Assembly: GCA_028274465.1 (NCBI GenBank)
Contig: CM051458.1
Coordinates: 31,942,692-32,006,691, forward strand
Length of the DNA: 64,000 nt
Origin: Plantago ovata
Lineage: Eukaryota > Streptophyta > Magnoliopsida > Lamiales > Plantaginaceae
Reading direction: 5' to 3'
Each line of letters begins with the position of its first letter. Positions within the stretch are counted from its first letter, which is position 1. This document shows positions 1 to 10,201 of the stretch, piece after piece. The notes under the pieces were generated by a model. The model searched no databases and was not told the origin of the DNA. It saw only the letters and a program-made list of their open reading frames with translations. The translations under genes and the position numbers were made by a program.

Positions 1-1065
1 ATCATCCCGAACAGTGTGCCCAACGTTCTCTCTGCCTCCAGCATTGTGCATAAGAACTCTGTAACTCTGGCTTGGCTTTAATCTAGCTCCTTCCATACAC
101 TCGATTACATTGCCTTTCTGTGGTGAGATCTTCCTTTGAGAATGACGCAAGTGACTCCATTCTGGCCTAGCCAACTCATGGTTTTGTTCTGTAATATGAT
201 GCTTAACTTCGAAGCACTTTTCTTCCATGTTGAATGCAACTCTCAAACCAGCCTTGCAATCAGTCCTTCTGCCTCTATTATGTCTTGGCTTCTTTGCCTT
301 CTATTCTTCTTTTTCTTCATATTCTTCATCACTATCTTCCAAAACCATAGGAGAAATTGTCACTGGTTTAGTTTGCCTAACATGTGCTTTTCCCGCACGA
401 GAACAGACGAAGTACTTTTCTTTGACAGACTTATCTTTGGATGTCCTTGTTGTTGATATTCTAACAGAAAATCCAATCATTGATGCATAGCGTTTGTAAA
501 GTTCCTCAAAATGTTCCCATTTTTCCTTCTTTAAACCAATAAAACAGAGTGGTATATGCTCTGAAATGATATATTATAAATCTCAATCAGTATATGAATG
601 AAACTCAAATATCAAATGAATAAAACTCAAATTCTTCAGCATATACATAAATCTCAAATTCTCAATTCATGATCTCATAACTTCAAGCCATTACTATACA
701 ATGTATGCAGAACTTTACAGAGTACATCCATGAACCTCACACAACTCAGAACAAAACTCAGAAGCTTTTGTCATAAAACTCAAAGTCAATAATGCATAAA
801 ACTCAAACGAAATTGTAACATACCTGATTGATGAGCAGTTCCTTTTTGTTTATCAGCTTCAGTGAATTCTGGATCTCTAGGTATTTCATCAATTTTTTCA
901 ACAAATCCTTCAGCAAATTCAATGCAGTCTTCTTCATATCAAATTCCGACTGTCTCATAGCAAATCCTTCAGCTATTTCAATGAAATCTTCTTCTATATG
1001 ATCGACTTCAACCGCTGGAGATTCCTTAATTTTCCTTGAACTTTTTTTCCCCTTTTCGAATTCAT
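1..1065 (-). pseudogene. FAR1-related sequence (FRS)-like gene, 5' part, broken
   Basis: On the minus strand a first exon can start at the ATG at 1065 and end at a GT donor near 824; a second exon starts after a CAG acceptor near 561 and runs off the window edge. Exon 2 gives a FAR1-type DNA-binding domain: a YKRYASMIGFSVRIS stretch, then KYFVCS, an RRTDCKAGLRV stretch, and a C...H-x-H end (CFEVKHHITEQNH). FAR1/FRS proteins are transcription factors descended from MULE transposases and act in the nucleus. The acidic linker before RRTDCKAG carries an in-frame TAG (near 286), and exon 1 changes frame midway (two overlapping frames both look FRS-like). The gene is therefore probably dead, or was mis-sequenced. 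Whether this is a host FRS gene or a remnant of a FAR1-type transposon cannot be decided from the N-terminal part alone. Confidence 0.7.
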
Positions 1066-2189
1066 CGATTGCGCCAATTTAATCCTCAAATTGTTCAATT
1101 CATTCAACGATCTGGGAGAGTAACCCTCGTTGATCCTCATATTTGCGATTCGTCGAAGATAGAGAGAGAATCGACGATGCTAGAGAGAGAATTGGCAGAG
1201 ACGGAGAGAGAAACTGATTTTTGATGCAGAGACGGACGAACGGACGATTTCTGATTTTTAATGGGTTTGTTGAAGAGACCCGGTACTGTTTTGGGTTATA
1301 ACATGACCCACAAATTATTTGTTGGATCAGCGACTTTTTGATGTGGATCGATCCAGTTTTGATCTACTTTCTAGTTCCTTTGAGTCTCATTTTGGACTCA
1401 CGGATCTAGTGGTCTCACAGGAGACATTCTCTTTTATAATAATCCCTCTATATCTATATAATATATAAAAGCAGAGTTCACATTCTAAAAATATCAACGA
1501 ATCAGAATGCTCAATTTAAGTTCATGTTGACGTGTCAATTTCTCATTGGAATAAATTTATTTAAAATTCACTTGGAAAACATTGACTAAAAATAGAATAA
1601 AATTAAAATTCAACTAAGCATATGCCAAAAAATAATTAATCTAACTCAAAATATAATCTCCTAAGCGTATTCCTGTGAAAATATAATCTCCGCAAATTCT
1701 ATTAACATTAGAATTTCTATCTTATAATTAAAATTTTTTGATTCCTCTGTCAACTATTTCATGTATACATTAAACAATAAAAAATGACAGAGTTAGACGG
1801 TATCATATTTTAATTACTTTGTATTTATGTCACTACTTATGAATTTATTCAACAATAATTTAGAATAATAGATATATTTGTCATGTGTATTACACAAAAA
1901 ATTATAATAACACTCATATTTGGTAATACTATTTTGAAAAATGTCTATCCATGAAAATGAAAGAAAATATCATTATGTATTATATTTGATATTTATTTAG
2001 CCTTTAGGTAATTTAGAATGAAAGATGTGTTTGACATGTATATTCCGCAATAAATTAGAATTACAATAACATTCGATTTAATGATGGTACCATCATATAA
2101 ACTCTTTATCCATAAAAATTATTTTGGAGAAAAGTTATTTATTTATACTACCACTGTCCCTGTATAAGTTTACCATTTGCTTTGTATGG

Positions 2190-2480
2190 GGTAAAACTCA
2201 TTTCAGGTACTCCTAAGTGCCGCTGCCCAATTTAGGTACTCTAGAGTGCGCCCTGTTCAATTTAGATACTTTATTGCAAGTTTGCAACACATTGACCAAT
2301 TTTGGTACTTTTCCAATTTAACGTAAAAAATGTGAACAATACAAGCGTGTGACAGCCACTCATCTGACGGGCCAAAATTCTCAAGAATTTAGGAAAAATT
2401 GACATGTCTTATACAATGCATTAAAATCCCGGTTTGGTACTCCAAAGTACCAAAAGTGTATATAGCACCGGCCCATTTTT
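2190..2480. repeat. Short GGTAC-rich block inside the Helitron
   Basis: This stretch repeats the theme 'caatttnggtact' about five times, with GGTAC at about 30-90 base spacing, and includes the near-palindrome TTTGGTACTCCAAAGTACCAAA near 2435-2456. It is more GC-rich than its surroundings and resembles the ends of small MULE-like elements, but no clean target duplication was found. It may be an older insertion into the Helitron. Confidence 0.3.
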
Positions 2481-2882
2481 CTTTTCTTTTTTTTTTTTTG
2501 CAATTTTTTAATTCTTATTTTATTCGCTATTTTCGATATGTCGTATGTGTGATTACCATGTTTGCATTATTTAAATTGAAAAAATTTCAAAATTGGCAAC
2601 GTGTTACAATAAAGTATATAAATTGGACACGGGCGCTCTCTGAAATACCAAAAATAGATTTTATTTGAATATTACGAGTGGAAGTATGAGATGTATTGGA
2701 AGATAGAACATTGAAAATAAAGAGGGAAAGATGAAACTAGGGAGAGGGAAATGAGAGGGAAAAAACGAGTGGTCTCTCAAAATGTGAACAGTACCCGGGG
2801 CATCTATAATTGAAACCCAAATGTGAGGTTAATTATAGACGTCGAGAGGCCTCTATAGTCCAAATCCATATATGTCGTATGA

Positions 2883-4060
2883 GTTTTGTTGAAGGACTAT
2901 TAACTCCAATATTTGAACGCATTTGAGAAAAATAGAGTGAAGGTGATATAGGATCTATGGCAAGTTCATGGTCACGGGGTAAATGAAATACATTCATGTG
3001 GATGGCAATATGCCCAGTCTTAATTATGCCGAAATAATTTATAATAGTGGATGGTTTTGATTGTGTTCCATAATAATTAAACTAATAATTGCATTTGATG
3101 GGACTACCATGTAACCTATCTATCCATAATAAGTGTATACTGGTTTTTATCCTATTTTGAAATTCAAGAGATTAAGGCTTTGATGAATGAGAATTGAAAT
3201 CCAATATTGGAACGCATTTGAGGAAAATAGGGTGAACGTGATATGGGATCTATGGCAAATTCATGATCACGGGGAAAATGAAAGACATTCATGTGGATGA
3301 CATTATACTTCGTCTTAACTATGCTGAAACATCGGATTGGTGTACTCATGTGATAATTTACAATAACAATCATAATAGATGGGACTACCATGTAGGCTCT
3401 CTATCTATAATAAGTGTATTCTGACTTATCTTATTTTGAAGTTCAACATATTAAGGGTTTTGTTGAATGACTATTGAACTCCAATATTGGAACTATTTAA
3501 TTTGAGTAAAATAGAGCGAAGGTGATATAGGATCCATGACAAGTTCATGGTCACGGGGAAAATGAAAGACATTCATGTGGATGACATTACACTCAATCTT
3601 AATTATGCCGAAATAATTTATAATACTGGATGGGTTTGATTGTGTTCCATAATAATTAAAATAATAATTGCATTTGATGGGACTACCATGTAGGCTATCT
3701 ATCCATAATAAGTGTATATTGGCTTTATCCTATTTTGAAATTCAAAAGATTAAGGGTGTTGCTGAATGAGAATTGAAATCTAATGTTGCAACGTATTTGA
3801 GGAAATTAGGGTGAACGTGATATGGGATCCATGACAAGTTCATGACCACGAGGAAAATGAAAGACATTCATGTGGATGACATTACACTCAGTCTTAATTA
3901 TGACACATATGAATACTATGCATGTACGTGTTAAGTTTGAAGATGAAAAAATACATCATGTTAAGTATTTTGTAAATTCAACATTTTTCTATGGTAAAGG
4001 TGGAGTATTATATGACCATGTTCATAGGGCAAAGGAAAGACATTCGTATCGAAAATAGCA
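2883..4060. repeat. Tandem array, ~290-bp monomers in a 579-bp higher-order unit
   Basis: The anchor GGATC(T/C)ATGRCAAR recurs at 2951, 3246, 3530 and 3825, giving steps of 295, 284 and 295. First and third copies resemble each other, as do second and fourth. A second anchor (GAAATAATTTATAATA) recurs at 3031 and 3610, exactly 579 apart, matching 2951 to 3530 and 3246 to 3825. So the array is a dimer repeated about twice, with a more diverged partial copy running to about 4060. No ORF is conserved between units. Satellite-like arrays inside Helitrons are known from other genomes; here it is seen directly. Confidence 0.8.
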
Positions 4061-4394
4061 TAGTACCAATGGTTATTGGAGGTTGATAATAGTACCAATG
4101 CCAATGAAAATGATAATGGGGAGATATTACATTGACATATGACATTCTAATTCGATGAAAAAAATGCATCCTATTAAGTTTTTGGATATTATAAGATGTT
4201 CCAGTTAATAGTTGGTGAGTGGTAATGCTTATGAGAAACATAGACAAAGATAGAGAGATAAACAATTGTGTAACAATACACATATGAACGATATTTTTTT
4301 TATTTTTTTTTATTCCACATAATCAAATTTATATAATAAGTGTGTGTACAACCTTTTTATACCCCGTCGAGTACTTGACGGATTAATTAACTAG

Positions 4395-5257
4395 TTAAAA
4401 TATTAAAAGAGAGTTTCATTCTCTTCAATTAGCATACTCTCACCACTCTCTTTCCTATGTGGCATTATTTTTTTTACTCTAACCAATAGTCGTTTGACAC
4501 GTGGCAATTTTACTCATCAAACAACCACTCATGTGTTGCCATGTGGCAGTTCATATTTATCTAATTTAATTAAAAAAATAATTTCATTTTGTTGTTTATA
4601 AGTTTGGAACATAGGTGGGCTGTATAGAAGTCGAACAAATTGGCCACTATTCTACAAATGATTGTTGATTTATTTCCCTTTATTTTATAACAAAAGATAG
4701 TGGTAGTTTCAAAATTAAATAGATCGAATCATTTCCAAATTTATACCTTCTTTGCAACTAAAATACATTATTATAAATGAGAAAAATATTGACATAATTT
4801 TTAAATTGATTAATATATATAAAATTAAAATAATTAATTAGTTAACTATTAATTGTTAGTTTATTTAATTATTTATTAAAAGTCATAATAGCCAAAAAAA
4901 GTTATCGCCTAATTTGATGACATTTAGAAATTCAATTTTTTTGTAAAAATAAATCTTAAAGTGCCCATCAATTTCTCTATAGTAATTCATCTAATTAAAT
5001 AGTAATTATTAAATTTCTTATTATTTTATATATTATTCAATTAATTTTTTATTGATGAAAATATAAAATTAAAATAATTAATTAGTTAACTCATCCGTCC
5101 GTGGCAACATCCGCCGAGCAACGATGCTTACACAAGTGTAAACAAGCGAACAACCACTGAAATTATCTACCGGTAACTCTTGGTAACTACAACGTGTTTC
5201 TTAGAACATACTTACTCATTTTCAAAGTACAAGTTACTAATCCGTTTTAATTAATTT
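4395..5257. other. AT-rich intergenic DNA with one diverged repeat copy
   Basis: No gene is visible. The block 4521-4766 (starting near CATGTGGCAGTTC) is repeated in diverged form at 5851-6080 and partly at 6426-6610. The first 170 bases (AAAAGAGAG, then GACACGTGGCAATTT) weakly resemble a second, older Helitron head placed tail-to-head with the one before it. The rest is A/T runs. Confidence 0.5.
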
Positions 5258-5545
5258 ATGCAGATTAACGTGTTTCAACATGGAGATCGCACACAAATTC
5301 ACAACTTACTTTACAAGGTAAAAGCATTTGGCCAAACGGATGCAGATTATTGTCAACTATTTTACAAAATTTTCAGAAATGACGATAAGCTAAGGGAACA
5401 AGAAAAAACAATGTTGGTCAAACTCATAAAAACAACAGATGATAATGTAAAACTAAAACAATGGAGATCAAATTTGTGTCAAGCACTTAAAAGTTTTCTT
5501 CATGGCCCACTCTTCCAAAAAAGTGATGAAGCTAAGAAGTTCTGA
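5258..5545 (+). CDS. Hypothetical ORF or captured exon, unknown function
   Basis: An uninterrupted 95-codon frame in DNA that is otherwise very AT-rich and full of stops. It is directly preceded by a plausible splice acceptor (TTTATGCAG just before ATTAACGTG), so it could be an exon rather than a gene starting at its own ATG. The product is hydrophilic and helical, with charged stretches such as FRNDDKLREQEKTM and no signal peptide or membrane segment. I do not recognise a domain. It lies between two copies of a diverged repeat, so it may be a gene fragment carried by a transposon. Codon use is less AT-biased than the flanks, which is the main support for its having been coding. Confidence 0.35.
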   Translation: MQINVFQHGDRTQIHNLLYKVKAFGQTDADYCQLFYKIFRNDDKLREQEKTMLVKLIKTTDDNVKLKQWRSNLCQALKSFLHGPLFQKSDEAKKF

Positions 5546-7330
5546 GAAGTACACAACACTCCACCACCGAGTAGACACAACTTAATCAAGTGCGAAAATT
5601 GTATGTGTGATTTTGAGATTAACATCTATATAAAATGGGACTACTACGACAACATTCTGCAGCTCGCTCCAATATAACGAAAGTGCACTGTCCTACCACC
5701 GGTCAATGTTCTATGTCGTATTTTTATTTCTGATTTAAAAATACAATAATTAATTATTTTAAAACATTCCCAACGATTAACTAAACAATTTACTGGAATA
5801 AAATAATTAATTAATTTAAAAATTCTCAACGATTAACTAGACAATTTAAAAACAACCATTCCTATGATGTCATGTGGTAGTTCAAATTTCTTAATTAAAT
5901 TAACAAAAATTGTTACATATGAGATTCAAACACAGGTGGCCAATATAGAAGTCGAACACAATTGCCACTCTTCTACACATGATTTGTTAAATTTATTTGA
6001 TGCCATAAGGTAGTGGTAGTTTAAGAATTAAATAGATCGAATACTTTCCAAATTTATACTTCCTTTGCAACTAAAATTAATATTTACTTAAATAAATTAA
6101 TGGCTCCTAAAATACAATATTCATTTAATTTTTTATAAATGAAGATTTAAATATACATTATTCATTTAAGTTTTTATTCATGAAAATTAAATTTATAATT
6201 CAATTATTAATTATTAATAGCCAAAAAGTTATTGCCCAATTTGATGCCATTTTGAAATTTCATTTTTTTTCGAAAACCAAATTCATCAATGAAATATTCA
6301 CCCACTTAGACGGGAATTCTAAATTCAAATTCAGTTTATTAAACGAATTTAACACTAAAAACATTACTATAATGAAATAATAATAATTAAATTTTTAAAT
6401 TTTTTGAATTATAATCTATTTGTTAATTGAAAACAATTTACTGGAAATAAAATAATTAATTAATTTGAAAAAATTCCCAACGATTAAATAAACAATTGCC
6501 TCTCTTCTTCATATGATTTGTTAAACTTATTGATTACAAGGTAGTGGTAGTTTAGAAATTATATAGATCGAATCATTTTCAAATTTGTACTTCCTGTGCA
6601 AATAAAAATTAATATTTACTTACATAAATTAATAATTCCTAAAATACATTATTCATTTACTCATTTAATAATGAATATTTAAAAGTCTATTATTCTTTTA
6701 TTTTTTTATTATTGAAGATTTTAAAAAAATTAAAAAAAACAAATTATTAGTGAATTTATTTATATATTTAATTTATAATTTATTTATTAATAATTATAAT
6801 AGACAAAAAGATATCAAATTTAGAATAGTATTTATTAAATTATTTATACATTAATTTTTAATTTGTGAATTAATTGAAAAAAATTTCCAAGAATATAATA
6901 AATAATTAACTTAAAAAATTAAACAATTTATTAAACTCAACTTTACAGCATTTTAACAAAATTTCCAGCAATTTAAAAATTTAAAATTATAATTTGATCA
7001 TTACCCAGAAAAACTTTCAAGAAATAGACCCGATATGGATTTCAAAATAAAAACTAACACGTCCCAATGTATTTTTAATTTGAAAACAAATTGAATTTAA
7101 AATTCAAATTCAGACCCGATTTGGATTTGAAAATAAAACCTAAATTTATTTTTAATTTGAAAAAAATTGAATTTAAAATTCAAATTCACATCTAAAAATG
7201 GGCGCGAGATCTCAATTTGAATTTCAAATTTCTGCACTTAATACAATATCAATTACATTGAATTATTAATTACAAAAGATCAATGTAAACAAGGGAAATA
7301 ATGATACAATATATGCTTTAAATAGAAATT
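5546..7330. repeat. AT-rich region with second and third copies of a diverged repeat
   Basis: Copy two of the block seen at 4521-4766 lies at 5851-6080 (shared theme: GTCGAACA, then GTAGTGGTAGTTT, then ATAGATCGAAT). A third, partial copy is at 6426-6610. Flanking pieces (ACAATTTACTGGAA, then AATTAATTAATTT, then CCCAACGATTAA) also occur twice, at about 5788 and 6426. From 6620 on there are only A/T runs and a short direct repeat of TTAAAATTCAAATTCA near 7100 and 7175. No gene is seen. Confidence 0.55.
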
Positions 7331-7575
7331 ACGAGTATATAAAGTGCAGAACAAAATCATTTCTTCATCATTTCAGCCACTTTAATTTTTCCATAGCATT
7401 TTGTTTTCTTCATTTCTTCCACCAATTTCACAACCAACACAATGCATCAAAAGAAGAAGCAAAAGACAATCATCAACACAGTAACAACCACGAACCGAGG
7501 CTTGACAACCTGAAATGACATACCACATCGTGTTGAAGATAATGTTCGTAGTGGCCATTAATAGTGTTGCTGACA
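7331..7575 (+). promoter_or_regulatory. Promoter-like segment with TATA box and short leader
   Basis: A TATA-like GTATATAAAG at about 7335 is followed by a C/T-rich leader and an ATG at 7442 opening a short frame rich in K and T that ends within about 24 codons. This looks like the 5' end of a gene whose body is not here. No product is recognised. An open frame on the minus strand over the same bases (7382-7579) is judged a shadow. Confidence 0.3.
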
Positions 7576-7779
7576 GCATAACCGTTTTAAAGTGGTAAGA
7601 AACTTTTCGGAATTTGTTAAAAAAATTGTCTCTTTCAAATTCTTTGATTTTACTATCTATATATACATGAAAGTTAGGGCTCTAATTGAGCTCAATTTCA
7701 TTCTCAGGAGCGTTCACACTATGTGTCAAAAATTTTGAACTTATGGCAAGTTTTCAATTTCATTTGTTTTGGTAAGTTT

Positions 7780-8256
7780 TCATTCTCTCATTTGGTAATT
7801 TTAATTCTCCTTCCTTAATTCTCCAACCTTTATTTTTAATTAAAATAATGAATTAAAATGTTAATAAAAAATTATGAAAAATAATTTCTGGAATAAAAAA
7901 TATGTCATTTTTTAATTTAAATATTGAATTAAACTGTTAATTTAAATCTAGGCAAACAAATTCTAGAGTTAAAAGTAAATCGTTAATATAATTAAAATGT
8001 TTAATTAAATTGTTAATTAAAATCTAGGTAAAATATATTTTGGAATTAAAATTAAATTCGTAGACACAATTGTATGAATTATAAAAAAAAAATATCGAAA
8101 ATCAGTTCAATTTTTTTAGTTTATTCATTCACAATTAATTTTAATTATTGAAAAATGATATTTATTTAAATCAGTGATTAATTTATTTGTGTTTTTGTTT
8201 TCTCGAATAATATTTGTTTTTAATTCACCGAAAGAAAAAATTTAAAAAAAAATCTC
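7780..8256. repeat. AT-rich repeat unit, near-copy at 22140-22388 plus 27848-27961
   Basis: The text around TTAAATCTAGGCAAACAAATTC, followed by AGGTAAAATATATT and CGTAGACACAATTGTATG, recurs at 22180-22330. Its continuation (AAATGATATTTATTTAAATC and so on) recurs after the MULE at 27860. The two stretches are one interrupted copy of the same unit, and comparing them gives the MULE insertion point. The unit leads into the tRNA-like hairpin. Confidence 0.75.
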
Positions 8257-8335
8257 AAAAGCTGTGGCTAGAGGGAATTGAAACCGGGTGGTATGCATGA
8301 TGAAACTCACCACATTCCACTCGGCCACAACTTTT
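8257..8335 (-). repeat. tRNA-like 79-bp hairpin element, copy 1
   Basis: Read on the minus strand it opens AAAAGTTGTGG and closes CCACAGCTTTT, an 11-bp terminal inverted repeat with one G-T wobble. Behind the left arm is an A-box-like TGGCCGAGTGG, as in Leu/Ser tRNAs; before the right arm is a B-box-like GGTTTCAATTCCC. A third small stem, GTGGT/ACCAC, lies where the anticodon arm would be, with a loop too long for a normal tRNA. Best read as a tRNA-derived repeat, not a working tRNA. Confidence 0.6.
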
Positions 8336-8442
8336 CATTGATTTATGTTTGATAGCATCTAATATTGGTTTTGATGGTAATGGTAGTTGTATTTCCGTGT
8401 TGATTAAAAAAATCAAACAAAATCATTTCCTAATTTAATTAT

Positions 8443-9945
8443 TGTTGGTCCCTTTAAACAACAAGAAAAGACTGGGGGGGGGTGAATAGTCTTAACTTTT
8501 CGTAGTTTAAAACTTTCTCAGCAAGTGCTTATTACTTTTCAGTAATGAGTTTGCTGGCACTTAACTTTTCTCAGCAAGTACTTATTACTTTTCAGTAATG
8601 AGTTTGCTGATACTTAAAAATAGAGTGCGAAAGTCTTTTACAATAAGTGCTTTTCCCAGAGAGCTAGTTTCAACAAGTGAGCAGAGTGATAGTGTACGAG
8701 AAATGTAACTTGCTGAAAACTAAGTGCAGTAAAGTAAATCACACAAACACTTTATAGTGGTATCTGAGAGTGGCGTAGTCTCTCAACTAATCTACTTTGT
8801 CCTTTCTAGGACTGAATCCACTATGATAAGGTTCCTTACAAATCCTATCACTAATGATTCTCAGAAACCAAAGCACACTTGCTTTGTTTCCAACCTAAAC
8901 TAGAGAACTGTAACTTTGTTCCCCACCAAACTTGGGACTTATAATCAGCAACACTATGCTTGATTAATTCCCCCTAAATTTCACGCCTGAAAAGGATGTT
9001 TATCAGTTAGAGAGGTTTGGGATGAGATGACTTGAGTATAACTTTTCAGCTATAACAAGTTATCTATAAAGAAACACAACTTGTAATACTTTGCAGGAAG
9101 TAAGTTTGTTGTTTCTGGTGTCAAGACTTGTTATTGTTCCAAAGAAAGAACACTTAACTAATTTTTTAGCCGTGAATGTTCTACTTCTTCACAAGAAGCT
9201 TTGTTTCAAGCTTAAGTCTTGGAACGGATCAATAGGCAGTAAAGAGTAGAGAAAGATTTGATTGTTTAAAGCACAAGTGAGAGTTCGATCACGTTGTTGA
9301 CACACCTTCTACTCTTGCCTGATGACCTCTATTTATAGTGTCTCAAGAGAGCCGTTTGAATTTCAAATTCTAAGGCTTTGTACCTTAAGATGTCACTATC
9401 TTGCTTTTGTACTTTCAGCGGCGTCCTTCATTTGTCTTCTTGTTTTCATGTTCTTCGCGTGCCTACTTTGTATTTAATGTTCTTTTGAATCAAATTCAAA
9501 TATGAACGTTGGAGCCAAAATGCAAGTACTCTTCAGCAAGGAGGTCACATATGTTGTCAGCAAGTGGTCAGTCTCAGTTTCAGCAAGCACAACCTACTTT
9601 GTCATATAGATTTTCACTTATGCAAGCTGTTGTTAAAATTCTCACTTTCAGAAGCAACATGTGCCTTTGTAGATACCTTTCTCAGAATTCTTCTAAGTCT
9701 TCAGTCTTCGAATCTTCAACTTTCTGAGTGGTTCTAGGTCTTCAATAGTTCGTTTGTAAAAACAAAGTACATCATCATCAAACGAAAGAACCTAACTAGT
9801 ACCTACACTAAGTCTTTCAGAAAACGTTCCTCTTTTACAATGTCCTTAAAATTCTAAATTCCTATGGACATTAATAGTACTAGTTACTGGACTTTCCTTA
9901 ATTTAGCATGGTTAATTGCTCAACAAAATTACAAGTTTCCTAACA
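8443..9945 (-). repeat. 3' LTR of element A
   Basis: About 1.5 kb, TG...CA, matching 19277-20764 and the LTR of element B at 32439. The inner edge is followed on the minus strand side by the polypurine tract AAAAAGGGGGAAATT. The LTR contains repeated short inverted repeats of the type TTACT...AGTAA and about ten copies of TTGCTG/CAGCAA. Confidence 0.9.
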
Positions 9946-10201
9946 AATTTCCCCCTTTTTGATGTTAGCAATCCATGGCTAAATTAATTGTTACCCTTTT
10001 AGATGTTCCTGATGTTGAATAAATCAGTTGATTAATGCAAACATATTTGAATAATAAAACAGTAAGCATAAAATAATTTGCATAATCAAGAACCAATAAG
10101 AGTGAAAAAGTTCATTGCTGATAGTTATCTTTCAGTAAGTTTACAAGAAAGTTCGTAGATAACTAAAACAATCAGCAAGCAAAACAAAGCTTTTCAAGGG
10201 A

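Larger units (their letters stand above)
1453..4394 (+). mobile_element. Non-autonomous Helitron candidate
   Basis: The left end reads TCTATATAATATATAAAAGC followed by AGAG, a common head of plant Helitrons, and is preceded by A at 1452. The right end has the hairpin CCGTCGAGTACTTGACGG (4364-4381), a 9-base spacer, then CTAG at 4391-4394 followed by T at 4395. TC...hairpin...CTAG inserted between A and T, with no target duplication, is the Helitron signature. No Rep/helicase ORF is present, so it would depend on an autonomous partner. The interior is AT-rich and holds a tandem repeat array (2883-4060). A tighter boundary could be TC at 1447, but only 1453 gives the A|T target. Inference from termini only; there is no empty site to compare. 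Confidence 0.6.

Noticed and set aside
7655-7700. Second Helitron head (TCTATATATACATGAAAG)
   Set aside because: No matching hairpin-CTAG end was found downstream, and the text fits a TATA box equally well.
8257-8335. Functional tRNA-Ser or tRNA-Leu gene
   Set aside because: A-box and B-box-like motifs are there, but arm lengths and the long central loop do not give a cloverleaf, and four copies vary in the loop.
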